Shown: positions 1 through 13,171 of the stretch, piece after piece | How the letters are laid out: every line of letters starts with the position of its first letter | How positions within the stretch are numbered: the first letter of the stretch is position 1 | Assembly: GCF_036373705.1 (NCBI RefSeq) | Contig: NC_089851.1 | Span: forward strand, 21,203,970-21,267,969 | Reading direction: 5' to 3' | Origin: Amia ocellicauda | Taxonomy: Eukaryota; Chordata; Actinopteri; Amiiformes; Amiidae | DNA length: 64,000 nt | Position numbers and translations under genes: made by a program | The notes under the pieces: model-generated | What the model was told of the DNA's origin: nothing | The model's database searches: none | Seen by the model: the letters and a program-made list of their open reading frames with translations, nothing else

Positions 1-1101
1 ATTTATTATGCTTTTCTTTCTCTTTTCTTTCTGAATGTTTATTAGCAGTGATTCTTTAATTGAAATGTTTTCCCCAAAAACTCAAAAAAGAACTGCCTGT
101 ATTTATCGACTGGCATCAAATGTTTTGGATTGTGAGACTGTACTTATACTTCATGTATAACTGTTGATTGATTGTAATTGTAATTTGTTAAATTTAAAAT
201 GTGGACAAATGATCAAACACAAACACAACACACTGCATGGGGTTTAGAAATGTGTACTTTGCATGGCTCCTGTTTGTCTTAAAGTACTAATTAATTGAGG
301 GAATGACTATGAATGAGGGTCTCTGATATCCTTTGCAAGTACAAACAACATCAAAGTTAATCACAGAGATTCAAACAGTCCTGTGTTGGGTGACATTAAA
401 GCACAAGCACAAGATGAGAGCTGGCTGACACCGCAGTTACTGTAAACACACATGGGATCTGAAAGAACGAATCCTAATGACAATATCAGTGTAGTAAGAC
501 AGAATATTAACATGCCCTCTAAAGATGTTGTGTGTGTGTGTTTGTGTGTTTGCATGCAGAACTATCACAATCACGTTTCTTTTGTACCATACTGAGTCTT
601 GGTGACACTGTCTGCGACTGTGTATAGGACATGAATAAAAATAGTCAAGTCAGTCTCAGACAAATAAAAGGCCAATTTTGTATCATTTCCATACTATTCC
701 ATATTGCTCCTACTGGTGTCACGGGTGGCAGTAACAATAAAGCCCTTAAATCTCCGACTATGCAGATGCAAGAAGGAGGGAGCGCACCACCACCAGAAAT
801 GCACCTGCCACCCAGGTAACTACTGGTTCAATTCATTATCCTTATAACACTGACCTAATGTTACTTTCTTCCTTCCTGTTTTCCAGGTTCTGCAGCATTT
901 TCCAACAACAGGGCAACAGTGGATGCAGCAGCAACATTAATAAACAAGAACTCGATAAAGTTACTTTTTGCCTTAGCATAAAGAGTTATACAGCTTTCCT
1001 TTAGCTTTCAGTGCTCCAACTAGTCAAAGACAAACACCATTTCACCCCAAAATATTGCTACAGTAATTTAGAATATTGAAATTACAATGCAAGAAAATAT
1101 A
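1..1101. other. No gene seen; AT-rich non-coding DNA
   Basis: Short ORFs here have no recognisable domain. A short (GT)n tract lies near 528-552. I see nothing else to annotate. Confidence 0.5.
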
Positions 1102-1981
1102 CACTGATCAGCCATAACATTATGACCACCTGCCTAATATTGTGTAGGTCCCCCTTTTGCCGCCAAAACAGCCATGACCTGTCTAGGCATGGACTCCACT
1201 AGACCTCTGAAGGTGTGCTGTGGTATCTGGCACAAAGACGTTAGCAGCAGATCCTTTAAGTCCTATAAGTTACGAGGTGGGGCCTCCATGGATCAGACTT
1301 GTTTGTCCAGCACATCCCACAGATGCTCGATTGGATTGAGATCTGGGGAATTTGGAAGCCAAGTCAACACCTTGAACTCGTGATTCATCAGACCAGGCCA
1401 CCTTCTTCCATTGCTCCGTGGTCCAGTTCTGAGGCTCACGTGCCCATTGTAGTAGCTTTTGGCAGTGGACAGTGGTCAGCATGGGCACCCTGACTGGTCT
1501 GCGGCTACGCAGCCCCATACGCAACAAACTGCGATGCACTGTGTGTTCGGACACCTTTCTATCAGAACCAGCATTCACTTTTTCAGCAATTCTGTTGGAT
1601 CGGACCACACGGGCCAGCCTTCACTCCCCATGTACATCAATGAGCCTTGGCCGCCCATGACCCTGCCGCCGTTTCACCGCTTTTCCTTCCTTGGACCACT
1701 TTTGATAGGTACTGACCACTGCAGACCGGGAACACCCCACAAAAGCTGCAGTTTTGGAGATGATCTGACCCAGTCGTCGAGCCATCATAATTTGGCCCTT
1801 GTCAAAGTCGCTCAGATCCTTACGCTTGCCCATTTTTCCTGCTTCTAACACATCAACTTTGAGGACAAAATGTTCACTTGCTGCCTAATATATCCCACCC
1901 ACTGACAGGTGCCATGATAACGAGATTATCAGTGTTATTCACTTCACCTGTCAGTGGTCATAATGTTATGGCTGATCGTTG
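1102..1981 (-). mobile_element. Tc1/mariner deletion derivative, copy A (880 bp)
   Basis: The element is bounded by TA dinucleotides at 1100-1101 and 1982-1983. Its ends begin CACTGATCAGCCATAACATT and the inverted version, with a few mismatches at the right end (GATCGTTG). It carries a minus-strand transposase remnant that lacks the middle of the catalytic domain. A second copy of the same derivative is at 49850-50757. Subterminal stretches around CACCTGTCAGTGG are shared by both copies. It is a non-autonomous, probably inactive copy. Confidence 0.9.
1134..1851 (-). pseudogene. Tc1-like transposase, internally deleted and interrupted
   Basis: The start region reads [20 protein letters not shown], a Tc1-type N-terminal helix-turn-helix, followed by GRPRL near 1640. 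A stop at 1621-1623 interrupts the frame shortly after that. The DNA-binding part continues to [12 protein letters not shown], and the first catalytic Asp block (AWSDESR) is present at about 1385-1405. The following sequence jumps straight to the C-terminal block that holds the catalytic Glu ([11 protein letters not shown], readable in another frame), so the second catalytic Asp is gone. It cannot encode an active transposase. The same deletion joint occurs in the copy at 49990-50725. Confidence 0.85.
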
Positions 1982-1983
1982 TA

Positions 1984-2038
1984 TGATAATTTGAATGATG
2001 TGTACTTAAAACTAGGGGCATCAATACATATGTAATAT

Positions 2039-2084
<46 letters not shown>

Positions 2085-5000
2085 TGATGATGATGTAATA
2101 TGTGTGTGGTGTATTTAATTCATTGCTACACAGTAACACATCCTTTTTCACTTTGTCATTCTCTCTTTGAGCTTTTCCCAACAGCGTACTTTTGGAATGA
2201 TGTGACTGTGTTTCCAGGAAATAAAAGCCACATACTCTAGTTCCTGGCTTGTTCCTTGAGATTAAGTACAGGTGGTCTTTTTCTTAATGTACCAAATTGC
2301 CATGTCCTCCTGTATTGTTAGAAGACGAGATTGTAGTCTGTTGAATTGGTGAGTGATACGAGGAACTTCTTTCCCACACAATCAAAGAAAAATGTGGGTT
2401 GGAGACACAGCTGAATAGAGTAATTAAACTTTAGGAAGACATGTGGAAAAGGCATACAGGTTTTAAGAGCTCTCAGTGGAGATCATATGAATACTGAATA
2501 TAGATCATCAGGGAAACACAATTTACTGGGATGCCAGCTGCAGGGAGATATGAACAGAGTTTTGTCACTCTGTAAAGTGAAACAAAGGGGAACAAACCAT
2601 CACAAATCATATGAGAGAAAAGCCCATTTGTTGCCACCAAAGGATTATGAAGCGATATATGGGGTAATAATTTCTAAAACATTGTAACAGTTCATTTCAT
2701 CTGTATTATTGTTAGCGCTGAGCATGTGAATTGTAAAACTGAGGGCATTTCTTAGAAAGAAAAGAAAAGAAAGCATTAAAAACTAAAAATATAATAATTA
2801 AAGGCCCACTTTGGTATTATTCCTATAAGGTTCAGTCATACTTACATATTTGTTTCTGACACAGAATGCTGACTATCTTAAGTCAATGGAATGGATTACA
2901 GAAGTATTTGTAGAAAATACAAAGGACAGCATCCCCTTCTACAAATTCAGACTTAACTGAATCTTGGATGGTTTTAATAATACATCCATATACTTGAAAT
3001 AATGCTTTCTTGCCCATTTTCCTTGTAATTGTTCTACAGATACCTTTTTCTTCCTCTTCTAAAAAAGTGGCCACTTCTCAACCAGTGCTTCCTCAGGTTT
3101 CCCCCCTATGTCCCCAGGCCCACATCTTTTAGATAAATGTTATTATAGTCCAGCAGCTACAGCTCCTCCAGGGAAACAATTGGGCCAGTGTTATCTGTAT
3201 TGGTAGCTGTGTTTTATTGGAATGTTGTGTTTATACATCAACCAACGCTGTCTCAAACTAAAAAATAACATTAAAACAAAATATGATGTGGAAAAATCGG
3301 TTAACAGGTGAGAGAACAATTAAACTTAAATAAATTAAACATATAATTATATATTTTTTAAACTTCTTGTGCATAGTATGCTACAATAGTTTACAATTAT
3401 CCTTAATGTTACAAGTTATCATACTGCCTGATTTTACTGATCCTCCAAAGACACAGTGTCAGTCAGCAGTGTCTCGCCAGCTAGTGACTTGGTTATTTGT
3501 CTCTTTCTACCCTACTGCATCACTACACACCATGCTCACTTGGCCCAGAAAGATAATATCTCACACATCTGTGGGGCAGTCTTTGATGTTCTGGGTCTCC
3601 CTTAAGGTCAGAGGCCTACGTCCCTCCTGTCTAAGCCTCAGTGGCCTCATTCATTTGTCCTCACATCAGACTTCTGTGGCTGTTGGGGAGAGAACCGTTT
3701 CTCTCCCGAAGAAATGATGTGACAAGTGCCTGGCTAATAAAGAGACATGCTTTCTGACCATGACCATTCAAGATAAATGCTTGCAAACCATTCGTTCTAG
3801 TGCCCATCAATTTAGCTCAGTCTATAAACAAAACCCCAAACTAATAAAAATGTAATTCGATGTTTTGTCGTATTGCCATTCAATCTGCCGTTGTCTTGCC
3901 ATGAGGTATATCTCTAGGGAGGAAGAGAGAAAGGTACCAAAAAAGGTGTCACAAGCTGTTTAGTATAAAGTGGAACTTGCTGTATAACACTACAATGAAG
4001 ACTGCAAGCCTTGCATAATTACTGAAGCTAATCACCCAACCCCAGAGCAGAGGAAATTCACTCTTTCATTTGCCAATCGAGTCCCCTGAGTTGTGCATCT
4101 TACTGACAGGTGGACCCTGCAGACCACCTTGGAGACATCATCGCCTTCTTCTTTTGAAGTCTGAATAATCAACAAGCCATTCGATACACTATCGGCTCAG
4201 ACTGTCCTCTCAGGCAGGGGTGGCTGCAGACATACAGATAATCTATCACAGGGTGCTAACCGGTTGCTCTGCTAATGTTTTTATTATTCAAAGGATTTAT
4301 TTTCATATGCTGCAGTACTTCTGTTTAGATAGAAACTGCTACTTTTTCTTCTTACATCTTTTATCCAATCTTTAAAGTATGTTTTTCAAAGAAGCTGTTG
4401 TCTATTCAGAGCACACCTAGCCTACTCTGTGTATAGCAATGTTAAATCATTTATGGAAACATTTAAATAAAATATGTTTAGTTACCTGTATTACATGTGC
4501 TTTGGGAAACCTGATCCTCATGGTAATAAACTATATTGACTTCATGCACATCCTTAATTAATTAGTGATGGCTGTCATCTGCAAATGAAATGTACATTTT
4601 TTATGTTTGCATTTAGCTTTCATATATAGGGGTGTATATTACATTTAATTTACATTGTGATCGGTTTCATTAGACATATGCCATTCTTGTTTCTGAGATC
4701 CATGCTTCTTACTGTACCTGTTTTAATGATGTGCTTAATTTATTCAAATGGCTCTCAATTATTGTAACAAACAATGACTGGATTTACATGCATTTGGAAG
4801 TTGCCTCAACAGTCATGGCTTTGTGAAACACCATGTTCATTCCTTAAAATAAACCAAAGACATGTTTAACCAATCAACCAAACATATAAAACCTACATAG
4901 TGCCCTGTATATGAAATGATATGTGTCAAAGCACTTTGGAGGAGAAAGACAAAGAAACACAGACCTTATTTTATTAAAAAGAGAATGGTTTCATCTAGTG

Positions 5001-8000
5001 GATTCTGTGGAGATCATATTGGTCCTTGACAAGCTTGTAGAAAGTAGTTTCTGTGTACTGTTCAGTTACAATGATACCATGTTAATTTATTATAAACCAG
5101 CGTAGACGCTTGGTGGAGTTCCATTATGAACAATACAACAATTGCAATCTAATACATTTAATAACCTCACACATATTCAATATATTTATCTTATATTTTG
5201 ACATACTTTTGACTCAATCTTTTTGACCTGCGTGGTTATGTGTTTAATCAATTGATTACATAGGAATATCTGGTCCTTGCTTGACCATGTTAGGATGATG
5301 TGTTAAGCAGTTAAGAGGTGAAAAACAAGTTAAAGATAAAAGATTGCTACCTAGTGTTTATAGTGAGAGAATACAGCAATCAGCTGGTACTCACACAAGA
5401 TGAAATGAGATCTTACTTCACTTCAGGGTATTTTGTTCTGTGTGCCCTTCCCATACTTTTTACAAGAGGTCTGACAATTCAATATGGAAACCCACCCATC
5501 CCCCACAAGGAGATCCCATCTCCTGGAGATGTATCTGAGTTATTAAATTCTCTTCCTTGAGCAGAAGATGTGGCTTTTTCACAAACTTCACGTTCTATAT
5601 GATATCCGTGAAATTGATAGAGCACCATGAAATTTTAGATTTTTGTTTTCTCTGCCATGAAATTACTAAGAATTCTTCCTTGGATTTTGTTAACCTATCT
5701 TTAAACTTTCCAATAAGGTCACAATAAGGTCATTGGTTAAAAAAAAAAAAGGAAAGACTTAACATCAGAAAACATCAGAATAACTTGGCTTTAAAGCTGC
5801 AAAACCATCTCAAATAAGATATGCAACAGGTTGTTTCCCTGCAGATTTATGTCATAATAAGAACAAAGATCAGTTTTGGAAAATGTGCAGAAAAGCTACT
5901 GTGCTCACTTTCACTCACCATCCATTTCGTTTTTATTTTATTGTAGTACATTTTTTATGTATTTTATTTAAATGTGTACAGAGAACAAGTAGCAGATGTA
6001 AGTGACGCTGCAAAGAAGGACTCTTCCTTGAGAAATCAATTGTCAATTGTAAAGTGTATGTTCATTGTTTTGCAGTTACTGATGACAGATTTAAACATGA
6101 ATACCCCTTTTTTGAACAGACACACAAACATATATATACTGTATATACTAGTCTCTAAGCAAAACTCAGCATTCGTTGAATTAGATTCAATGTCAGGGAG
6201 AATCCAGATTCCAGCTTTTTACAAAGAAAGGACTATTTCATGTTACAAATGTTGCCAGAGGCCATGCAAGAAAAAAAAGTTTCTTCCTGGCTTGCAGGTG
6301 TGTCACAGCTTTACTGCTCCTTACAGGTTCACACCGGAGTCAATGACAAAGGACAGCTACACGTATTCATTGTAGCCAGTAGAAACAATATTGCTACTGT
6401 GAGCACCTAATCCCTTTGGATTTCTTGACAGGTTGGGCCCTAAGCAACTCTGCCGCTCAGTTCATCACTAAATAACTTTGACAGTGATGAGAAAATGAAA
6501 CAAAAAGGAAGGCGTTTTAAGCATCTCATTGTAGGTAAAGTGCTGTGGGGCAGATTGAAATGGTTTGTGGTTAGTGAATGCATTAACAATTCTAAAGGAT
6601 CTTGGCTTTTGTCCTTGTGTCGGTGCACTCCCCATACTAAATAATATAACTTGTTCCAAAAACTGCTGGTAGCACTATCACGTCAAGTGATGTATGTGGG
6701 AATTTTACTACAGGGAAAACACAGTTGCTCATTTCACCAGCCAGGGCAGTATTCAAGGGACTTGAGTGAGATATATGGAGTGAGAACAAGTTCCTGCTAT
6801 ATTGTTTGACTGTTCACAATTGTCAAGAATGCACAGTCATAGATCTCGCTGCTTGTCAAAATACAGGTGCCTCTGATGGTCCCCCTCTCACTGCAGGTTT
6901 AGGGCTCCAGGACTCATTTTATCTTCTTATGATGGTCAGGCTCAAAGACAGTAAGTCATATTTGTAATGTGTGTTAAATTCGCAAGTGCATAAGGGTATT
7001 TTCTGAACCTTTGCTATGTCCATTAGCATTTTTTTTTGGCATAAACAGAGGGAGGGGCAGAAACTTTCACTGAAAGGCAAAAAGTCATAGAAAGGTCATA
7101 ATGAATAATGGTGGGATGTTGCTTGGACACGGTGTGAAATTTAACACGGCAGATTTCATAGATTAAAATTCAAGTATAATTCAGTTAAAACTGTTATGAA
7201 ATATTTCGTTTGTGACACAGCTACTTCATAGACAATAATTAAACACTGAATCTGGTACAGGAGGAAGTGATGAGAGTTGGAGTTCTACACATAGAAAAAG
7301 GTCTGGCTGATTGCAAGGTTAATTGCTAGATATTTCAGAATTGATAAAAAAAAAAGCTTATCTACCAAATAGAAAAAATATCTGACAATGTTTATGTGGG
7401 GAACAAATGACTGGTGACTTTAAACCAAGACACAAAGCAATTTTTAACCAAGCTTCCATGTCACCAGGGATGGAAAATTAGATGGCAAATAATCTTCTTT
7501 TGTTTTAAATACATGGGGCTCTTTAAAAATTAAATAGTTTATTGCCAATTTTATGTGACCACATTCTCACATGCTGTTTAGTTTCCCTCCAAACACACTG
7601 GGCCTCTACTTCAAACAAACACATTTTCACATGTTAGATTGGTCTAATTGAGGGGGAAAACACAATTAAACCTCATGAATGGGTTCAAATCACTTTCCTG
7701 CCAAATTCTGTTACATAAATAAATTGCAATCATATGCAGAGTCTGTACAGTGTACCTAGTCAGTTACAAATCAGTCAGTTAAATCGTAATGCCTTTTTTA
7801 TTTTAAACTAGCCATTAAAGTTGCCTGTTACCTCATTTGTCATATTAACAGTTGACTTCCCACACCAATCATTGCAGAACATCTACTGTTGTGCCAAGAA
7901 AGCTGACATGCAGAATCAGGGTCCATTTCAATTTGAGTGACTACAAATTTTCAAGTATGGATTAATAATGTTGATTTTAATATTCATTCATTTGATCCCT

Positions 8001-10339
8001 ATTTCAAATACATACATGTTCAAATAGGTTTAAATTAAGGGACTGATGAGGCAAGCATGAAGAGTTACCTGTCTTTTGTTTTTTCTCAAACCATTCCCTG
8101 CCAGCATGTGATGTGTGTTGGCATGGAACATTATTTTGAAGCAACAGAACTTCAGAAGGCATGAGATTTGGGGGGGAAGTCTCTAGAGGGCATCAAAACA
8201 ATTTCTTACATGTCTGTATAGGTTTTAGAAGTCATTCAACCCTCACACAAAAACAATTTGCCAACCCCTGCCGATGACACACACCCCCAGACCATAAAGC
8301 TCGTCCTGCCAACTCTGACAGCTGGAAGAAAGCAATCAGGATGAAATGCCTCATAAACTCCTGCCTCCTTATGAAGACGGGCCCAGGAGTTCAAAAAGCC
8401 TTCAGAAAAAAGGGGGATTGAGCAGTATAAGGAATTGTGAAATATTAGCCTTCTAAAGCATTGGACTGGATTAATATGTCATTATTCATCATCTGTAGGC
8501 TGTGCATAATCGCCTCATAAGTACTTTTGTCTAAGCATGTTTGCCATTCCTCTTTTTGCAGCTGCACTCAGAAAACCAATATTTGTTCGTTGCTTAACAT
8601 TGTTTAAAACCATCTAATTTAAGGTGCTTTAAATCGTTCTTTAAATGTTTACTACCGAGCCACCCCTCCCCCAGACGCATTTGTTCTCAAGTGTCTTCTA
8701 AGACAAGTTTTGAATCTCTCTCTTCAAGCATTGCCACGTCTTTTTCAACCACTGTGACAATTGCATGTTTAGGATGTTGATCTTTTGATACCTTTGTATT
8801 GCAGTGTGAGCTGTTCATCTGGAACGTCTTATCTATGTTGCAGTCTCTGCCCGTAACCTTGGGTAAACACCCTCAGGGAAGAAGCCACGCTTTTGCTTTT
8901 TCTCTTTCAGCGTTTCTGACTTTTGTGTATTACTGGTATACCAAATGTACGGGCTGTCTAATGCTTCGGTACAGGATATCTGCTTTTGTGGAAGTATTGG
9001 AAAATATTCTGCACAAAGAAGCTAAATGAAAATTAAAGTAATAAACGTTGACATTAAACTGAATTTGCACGTTTCTAAAGCTTTATTTTATGAAACTTCA
9101 TACATGAATGGGTGCTGATTCTACTTTGGATAATTCAAGAGATGCAATTGCAATGCCTGCTCATAATCTGATTACCCTCCTGTTCGCAGAAATATAAGAT
9201 AAGTATATGCAGTAGGTAAAAGAAAATGGCAACCAAATTGTAATATAAGCATTGTTAATGTGCATTATGTTTGGTTTTTTTCCAAAAGAAATCAAGTAAC
9301 ATCTTCACATTTGGTGAATCAAATTCCACATTGTCTAATTAGATCCCTCAACCCTCAGACTTCCATTTAGTAAATTTCAAACACATTAAATAAGGTGTTA
9401 AAATCTTTTCATGGAATGAGCCCTGCATCAGCCAAATCCTCCAAAACATGCTATGATTACATTTACTGGAAGAACCCATAAGAAAATTATGTTCAGCTGT
9501 GAAGCTTTCAGAAATGTGTCAAACTTAATGCAGATCTTTTACAAATCATTAAACCAAGTCAACAAAAATAAGTCTAATCTGCCAAAATGTACTATACCAG
9601 TTTTACATTGGCAGGGCTTTAACCTTACCTACTCTTAAGCATCTTTAGTTAAAGTTATTTTCATGTAATAGTAGAAGTTTTAGATTAAGTACATTTGCAA
9701 AGATTAATTATATTTTAGGTGTTATATTCATTAAACGTTAGATCAGGGAAAAAATCATAGACCATTACAGCCCTCAAGTCCTGGAGTTTCCCATCATATC
9801 TAAGATATATATGTATATATATATTGCTAGGAAAATAACTAATACTGGAAAGAAGCACTTTTGAAATAACATGTTGATAGAAACATTTCATTTTCAACCA
9901 GATATTATCATAATACTACTTTGATAAAAAAAAATACTATTATCCTCCATCCTCTGGCTAGACTATCAACACTAGTCCTCACTACTCAGTCTGGTTCTGA
10001 TTTATGGCATCTTGTTTGTACCATTATGCATGAAACAGTAACACATAATTTATTGCCAGTGATAATGACAAAAGGTTTCATTTTTCAGAGATGTGATATA
10101 ACTTGTGGAACCACACTCACAGTTGGCCAAGGAGTTCCAGGAGTGAAACTAAGTTGTATTGAAACCTGGCAAGGTATTCTCCTCATTGGGCTTTGTCCAA
10201 GAGCACAAGCAAAAACAGCATTAGTTAAAGATATGTATCTGAAGCCTAAGACAATAGACGTTTGTGATGATGACATTTACTGTTACTGTAGCAGTTACTG
10301 TTGTTATAGATTGATTATTGTTGGACAATGTGAAAAAAG
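1984..10339. other. No gene seen; 8.3 kb AT-rich intergenic DNA
   Basis: The ORFs here (for example 80 codons at 5318 and 133 codons at 5974) have no domain, no paralogue in the window and no splice pattern I can support. A microsatellite lies at 2041-2095. The stretch around 8240-8420 is richer in GC and free of simple repeats, and is discussed as a possible non-coding element. Confidence 0.5.
2041..2095. repeat. (AAT)n followed by (GAT)n microsatellite
   Basis: Trinucleotide tract switching from AAT to GAT units near 2082. It accounts for a poly-isoleucine ORF on the minus strand. Confidence 0.95.
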
Positions 10340-10386
10340 CACACACACAAACACACACATACACACACACACAAACACAAACACAC

Positions 10387-10426
<40 letters not shown>

Positions 10427-10427
10427 G
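10340..10427. repeat. (AC)n microsatellite
   Basis: Imperfect AC repeat with occasional AAAC, AT and GC interruptions. It produces the His-Thr runs in overlapping ORFs, which I do not regard as genes. Confidence 0.95.
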
Positions 10428-11599
10428 CTGATTAAGACAAAGAAAAGCAGTCTCAATGTTCCTTACAGAAACTCTCCCTGTCTTAGAGAAAGCTGAAGAG
10501 TAAACTAGAGATCTAGATTCACAAGAAAGAGAGAAAACATAATTAGTAACAAGGTCTGCAAAGAGAAAATCCCTCTTTCTTACACTCATTAATCAATGGA
10601 GGGCACTTAGGCCTTCATGATTGATCAATTAAACATTTGCTCCTGTGCAACAATTGGAAAAGCAGAGATGGGCTTCGTTAAAATCATGTTATGCATTTCA
10701 CCTGTACGTACCGTCCTACTTTATACTATAAAGCTACTTAAAAACAAAACTAAAATTACATAGAAATGTACTGTTAAACATAATTGTGTAACTGGAGAGG
10801 AAAATGAGTGAATTAGGCTCAGTTGTATAAAAGTATATGTACTTTCCAGTAATTGTTATTTTCTCTCAAAATTGTCCTGTTTTAGTGCTTTAAGAGAAAA
10901 GCAACGTCTGTGAGAGTTTACATAAAGACACACAGGTTCACGCAGCTCTTCTTACAGATACAGCTGAGGGGATTACGTGCCTGATGAGAAAAATATCTGT
11001 TACTCGCTACTACAGCTTGATCAAAACACCGCAGAAACAACCACAGTGCACAAACATCAGCTAGTGTACGAGCTGTCAGTTTCTACGTGTCATGAAAGAG
11101 ATAGCCCTGGGCCGTATTCCTGGCGGTGTGTTGTCTTGTCAATCTATGGTCTTTAACCTGACCTTCCCATAGCATCACAACAAATGACAAAGAGGCTACA
11201 TTCTTTCCAGAAGGGGTGCACCTCCAGGCCTGAAACTGTATCATCCTCCTGAATGAAAACTGTGTCATATCTCAAGTGAGTCAGGAAGTCTCCAAAATGT
11301 AGAACTGGCTGTGTAATAGCATTCAAAGTGACCTTGAGAGAACTATGTTGTTATTTGTTTGAGATATGTTGGTATTTATTTATTTGCTTATATATGTTTA
11401 TTTGGCCCTATTTGTTGTTGCTAGCAGTGCCTTGAAATAGGATGTGGTTTATGCTGAGAATTCAAAGTGAAGCAGAATAAATTGAATCTAACAGATGTGG
11501 ATAAATGTTAAGAATGTACAAATTCAGATGACATGGTATAGTCGATGTAGGTAGCTTGTGGCTCATTTGAAAGAAGTCTCCAAAGCAGCACTTTGGATA

Positions 11600-11601
<2 letters not shown>

Positions 11602-11651
<50 letters not shown>
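11602..11651. repeat. (AT)n microsatellite
   Basis: About 25 uninterrupted AT units. Confidence 0.95.
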
Positions 11652-11653
<2 letters not shown>

Positions 11654-13140
11654 CATTAAAAGACCAATATTCAGACTCTTTCTGTGTTATTACAATTTAA
11701 TGAAATCCACAAGTATAGGGTAATAGAAGACAGCTCTCCGGCACATTAATGCATGCTTCCGCGTTTTGAATCAATTTCTATGTTTTGGTCGGGATTTCTC
11801 TAAAATGAGTACATATGTTTCAAACAACTGCAGTGGATGACTTCATTAATACTTGACCATTTTCATAACCCCTGTATAATTATCAAAGAGCTGTACTCCT
11901 GACTCCAGGCTGAAAGAAAACACACAGGAGAATAGGCCACTAACATCTACTGCTTTCAATGTGTTGAAAAAATATTGATAAAGCATGAAAGATGTAAAAG
12001 GGGAAATGCCACAACCTTATAACACACTATAAAAGTAAAAAAGAAAAGAAAAACGCTTGCTTGTGGGCAATACCAATAAGTGGGCCTTTATGCATTAATT
12101 TAATGCAATTAGTTGCCTTCCTGTTGACACATTGAAAACCGGGTGAATAATCAGGTAGGCGACTGATTAACATGGCTAGAACAGGATTGAAGGACACAGT
12201 GGGTTTGGCTTAGCCACAAGGCATGTTTATTTTTAAACTATATTTTTAAATGTAATATTTATTATGTTAATGCTTTGAATACAATTCAAATAAATATCAA
12301 TATAAGTCTTGAAACCAGACACTACCAACTGTGGCTACAAATGCCACTTTTCAATTCCTACTACTACATCTACTACTACTCTTACTACTACTCAAAATAA
12401 TGATTATGTGTAATGGTAGTCAACACATCTCTTGAGAGTATTCTTGCATGAAAAATATTCTACGAACCTTAAAAAGATTTATTGTTACAGAGTGAATAGT
12501 GTTCCCGATGGCCATAGGAACAAAAGGCAAACATAAAGAGCAACTATGAAGTTACCTCATGCACTTTGTTCCTTATAACTCCCAAAATATAATACATAAG
12601 GTAAGGGGATGAAGTCCGCATATGTAAGAGGTCATGTCAAATATTACACCCGAGTTCACAGATTTTTCCACCAGGGGGAACCACTTACACTATGTTATAT
12701 ATCTTCTGGCATGTTGCCACTTTCCATGGATAGTTATTTAAATATGAAATGAAAATGTGCATGCACATTTGGGAAAGAGTCTGTGAGAATACTTTTTGAG
12801 GCTGAATGTAATGCCCCCAGAGAAGGACAAGGCAGATCTAATTAACATGTGGGACTGCAGGGTAAAATGTAGAATCCAGGCAGGATTTTCACACAGAGAC
12901 ACCAGTTGCACATTTCATTAGCTAGTGCCATTTCCATATAATAGCCAAATAAAAGCTGCAATGTACTATGCCAGTTATGGAATGGTAGTATATTCACAAA
13001 CAGCTGCGTAATGGAAACCAAGGCATAGGATCCTCGATTGGGGGATGTTGTGAAGTTCATTCACCCAGAGGAGAGGTGTAAGAACTCCAATCCAGGTACT
13101 CTTTTGACAACATGTTGGAGATACGCAACACTGATCTGAA

Positions 13141-13171
13141 GCAATTCAATTCAATTCAATTCAATTCAATT
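13141..13171. repeat. (AATTC)n pentanucleotide repeat
   Basis: About six perfect units of CAATT/AATTC. Confidence 0.85.

Noticed and set aside
5974..6375. 133-codon ORF
   Set aside because: No domain, no ATG context or exon structure. Such lengths occur by chance in 64 kb.
9921..10496. 191-codon ORF on the plus strand
   Set aside because: Its second half is translated (AC)n microsatellite and the first half shows no domain or splice context.
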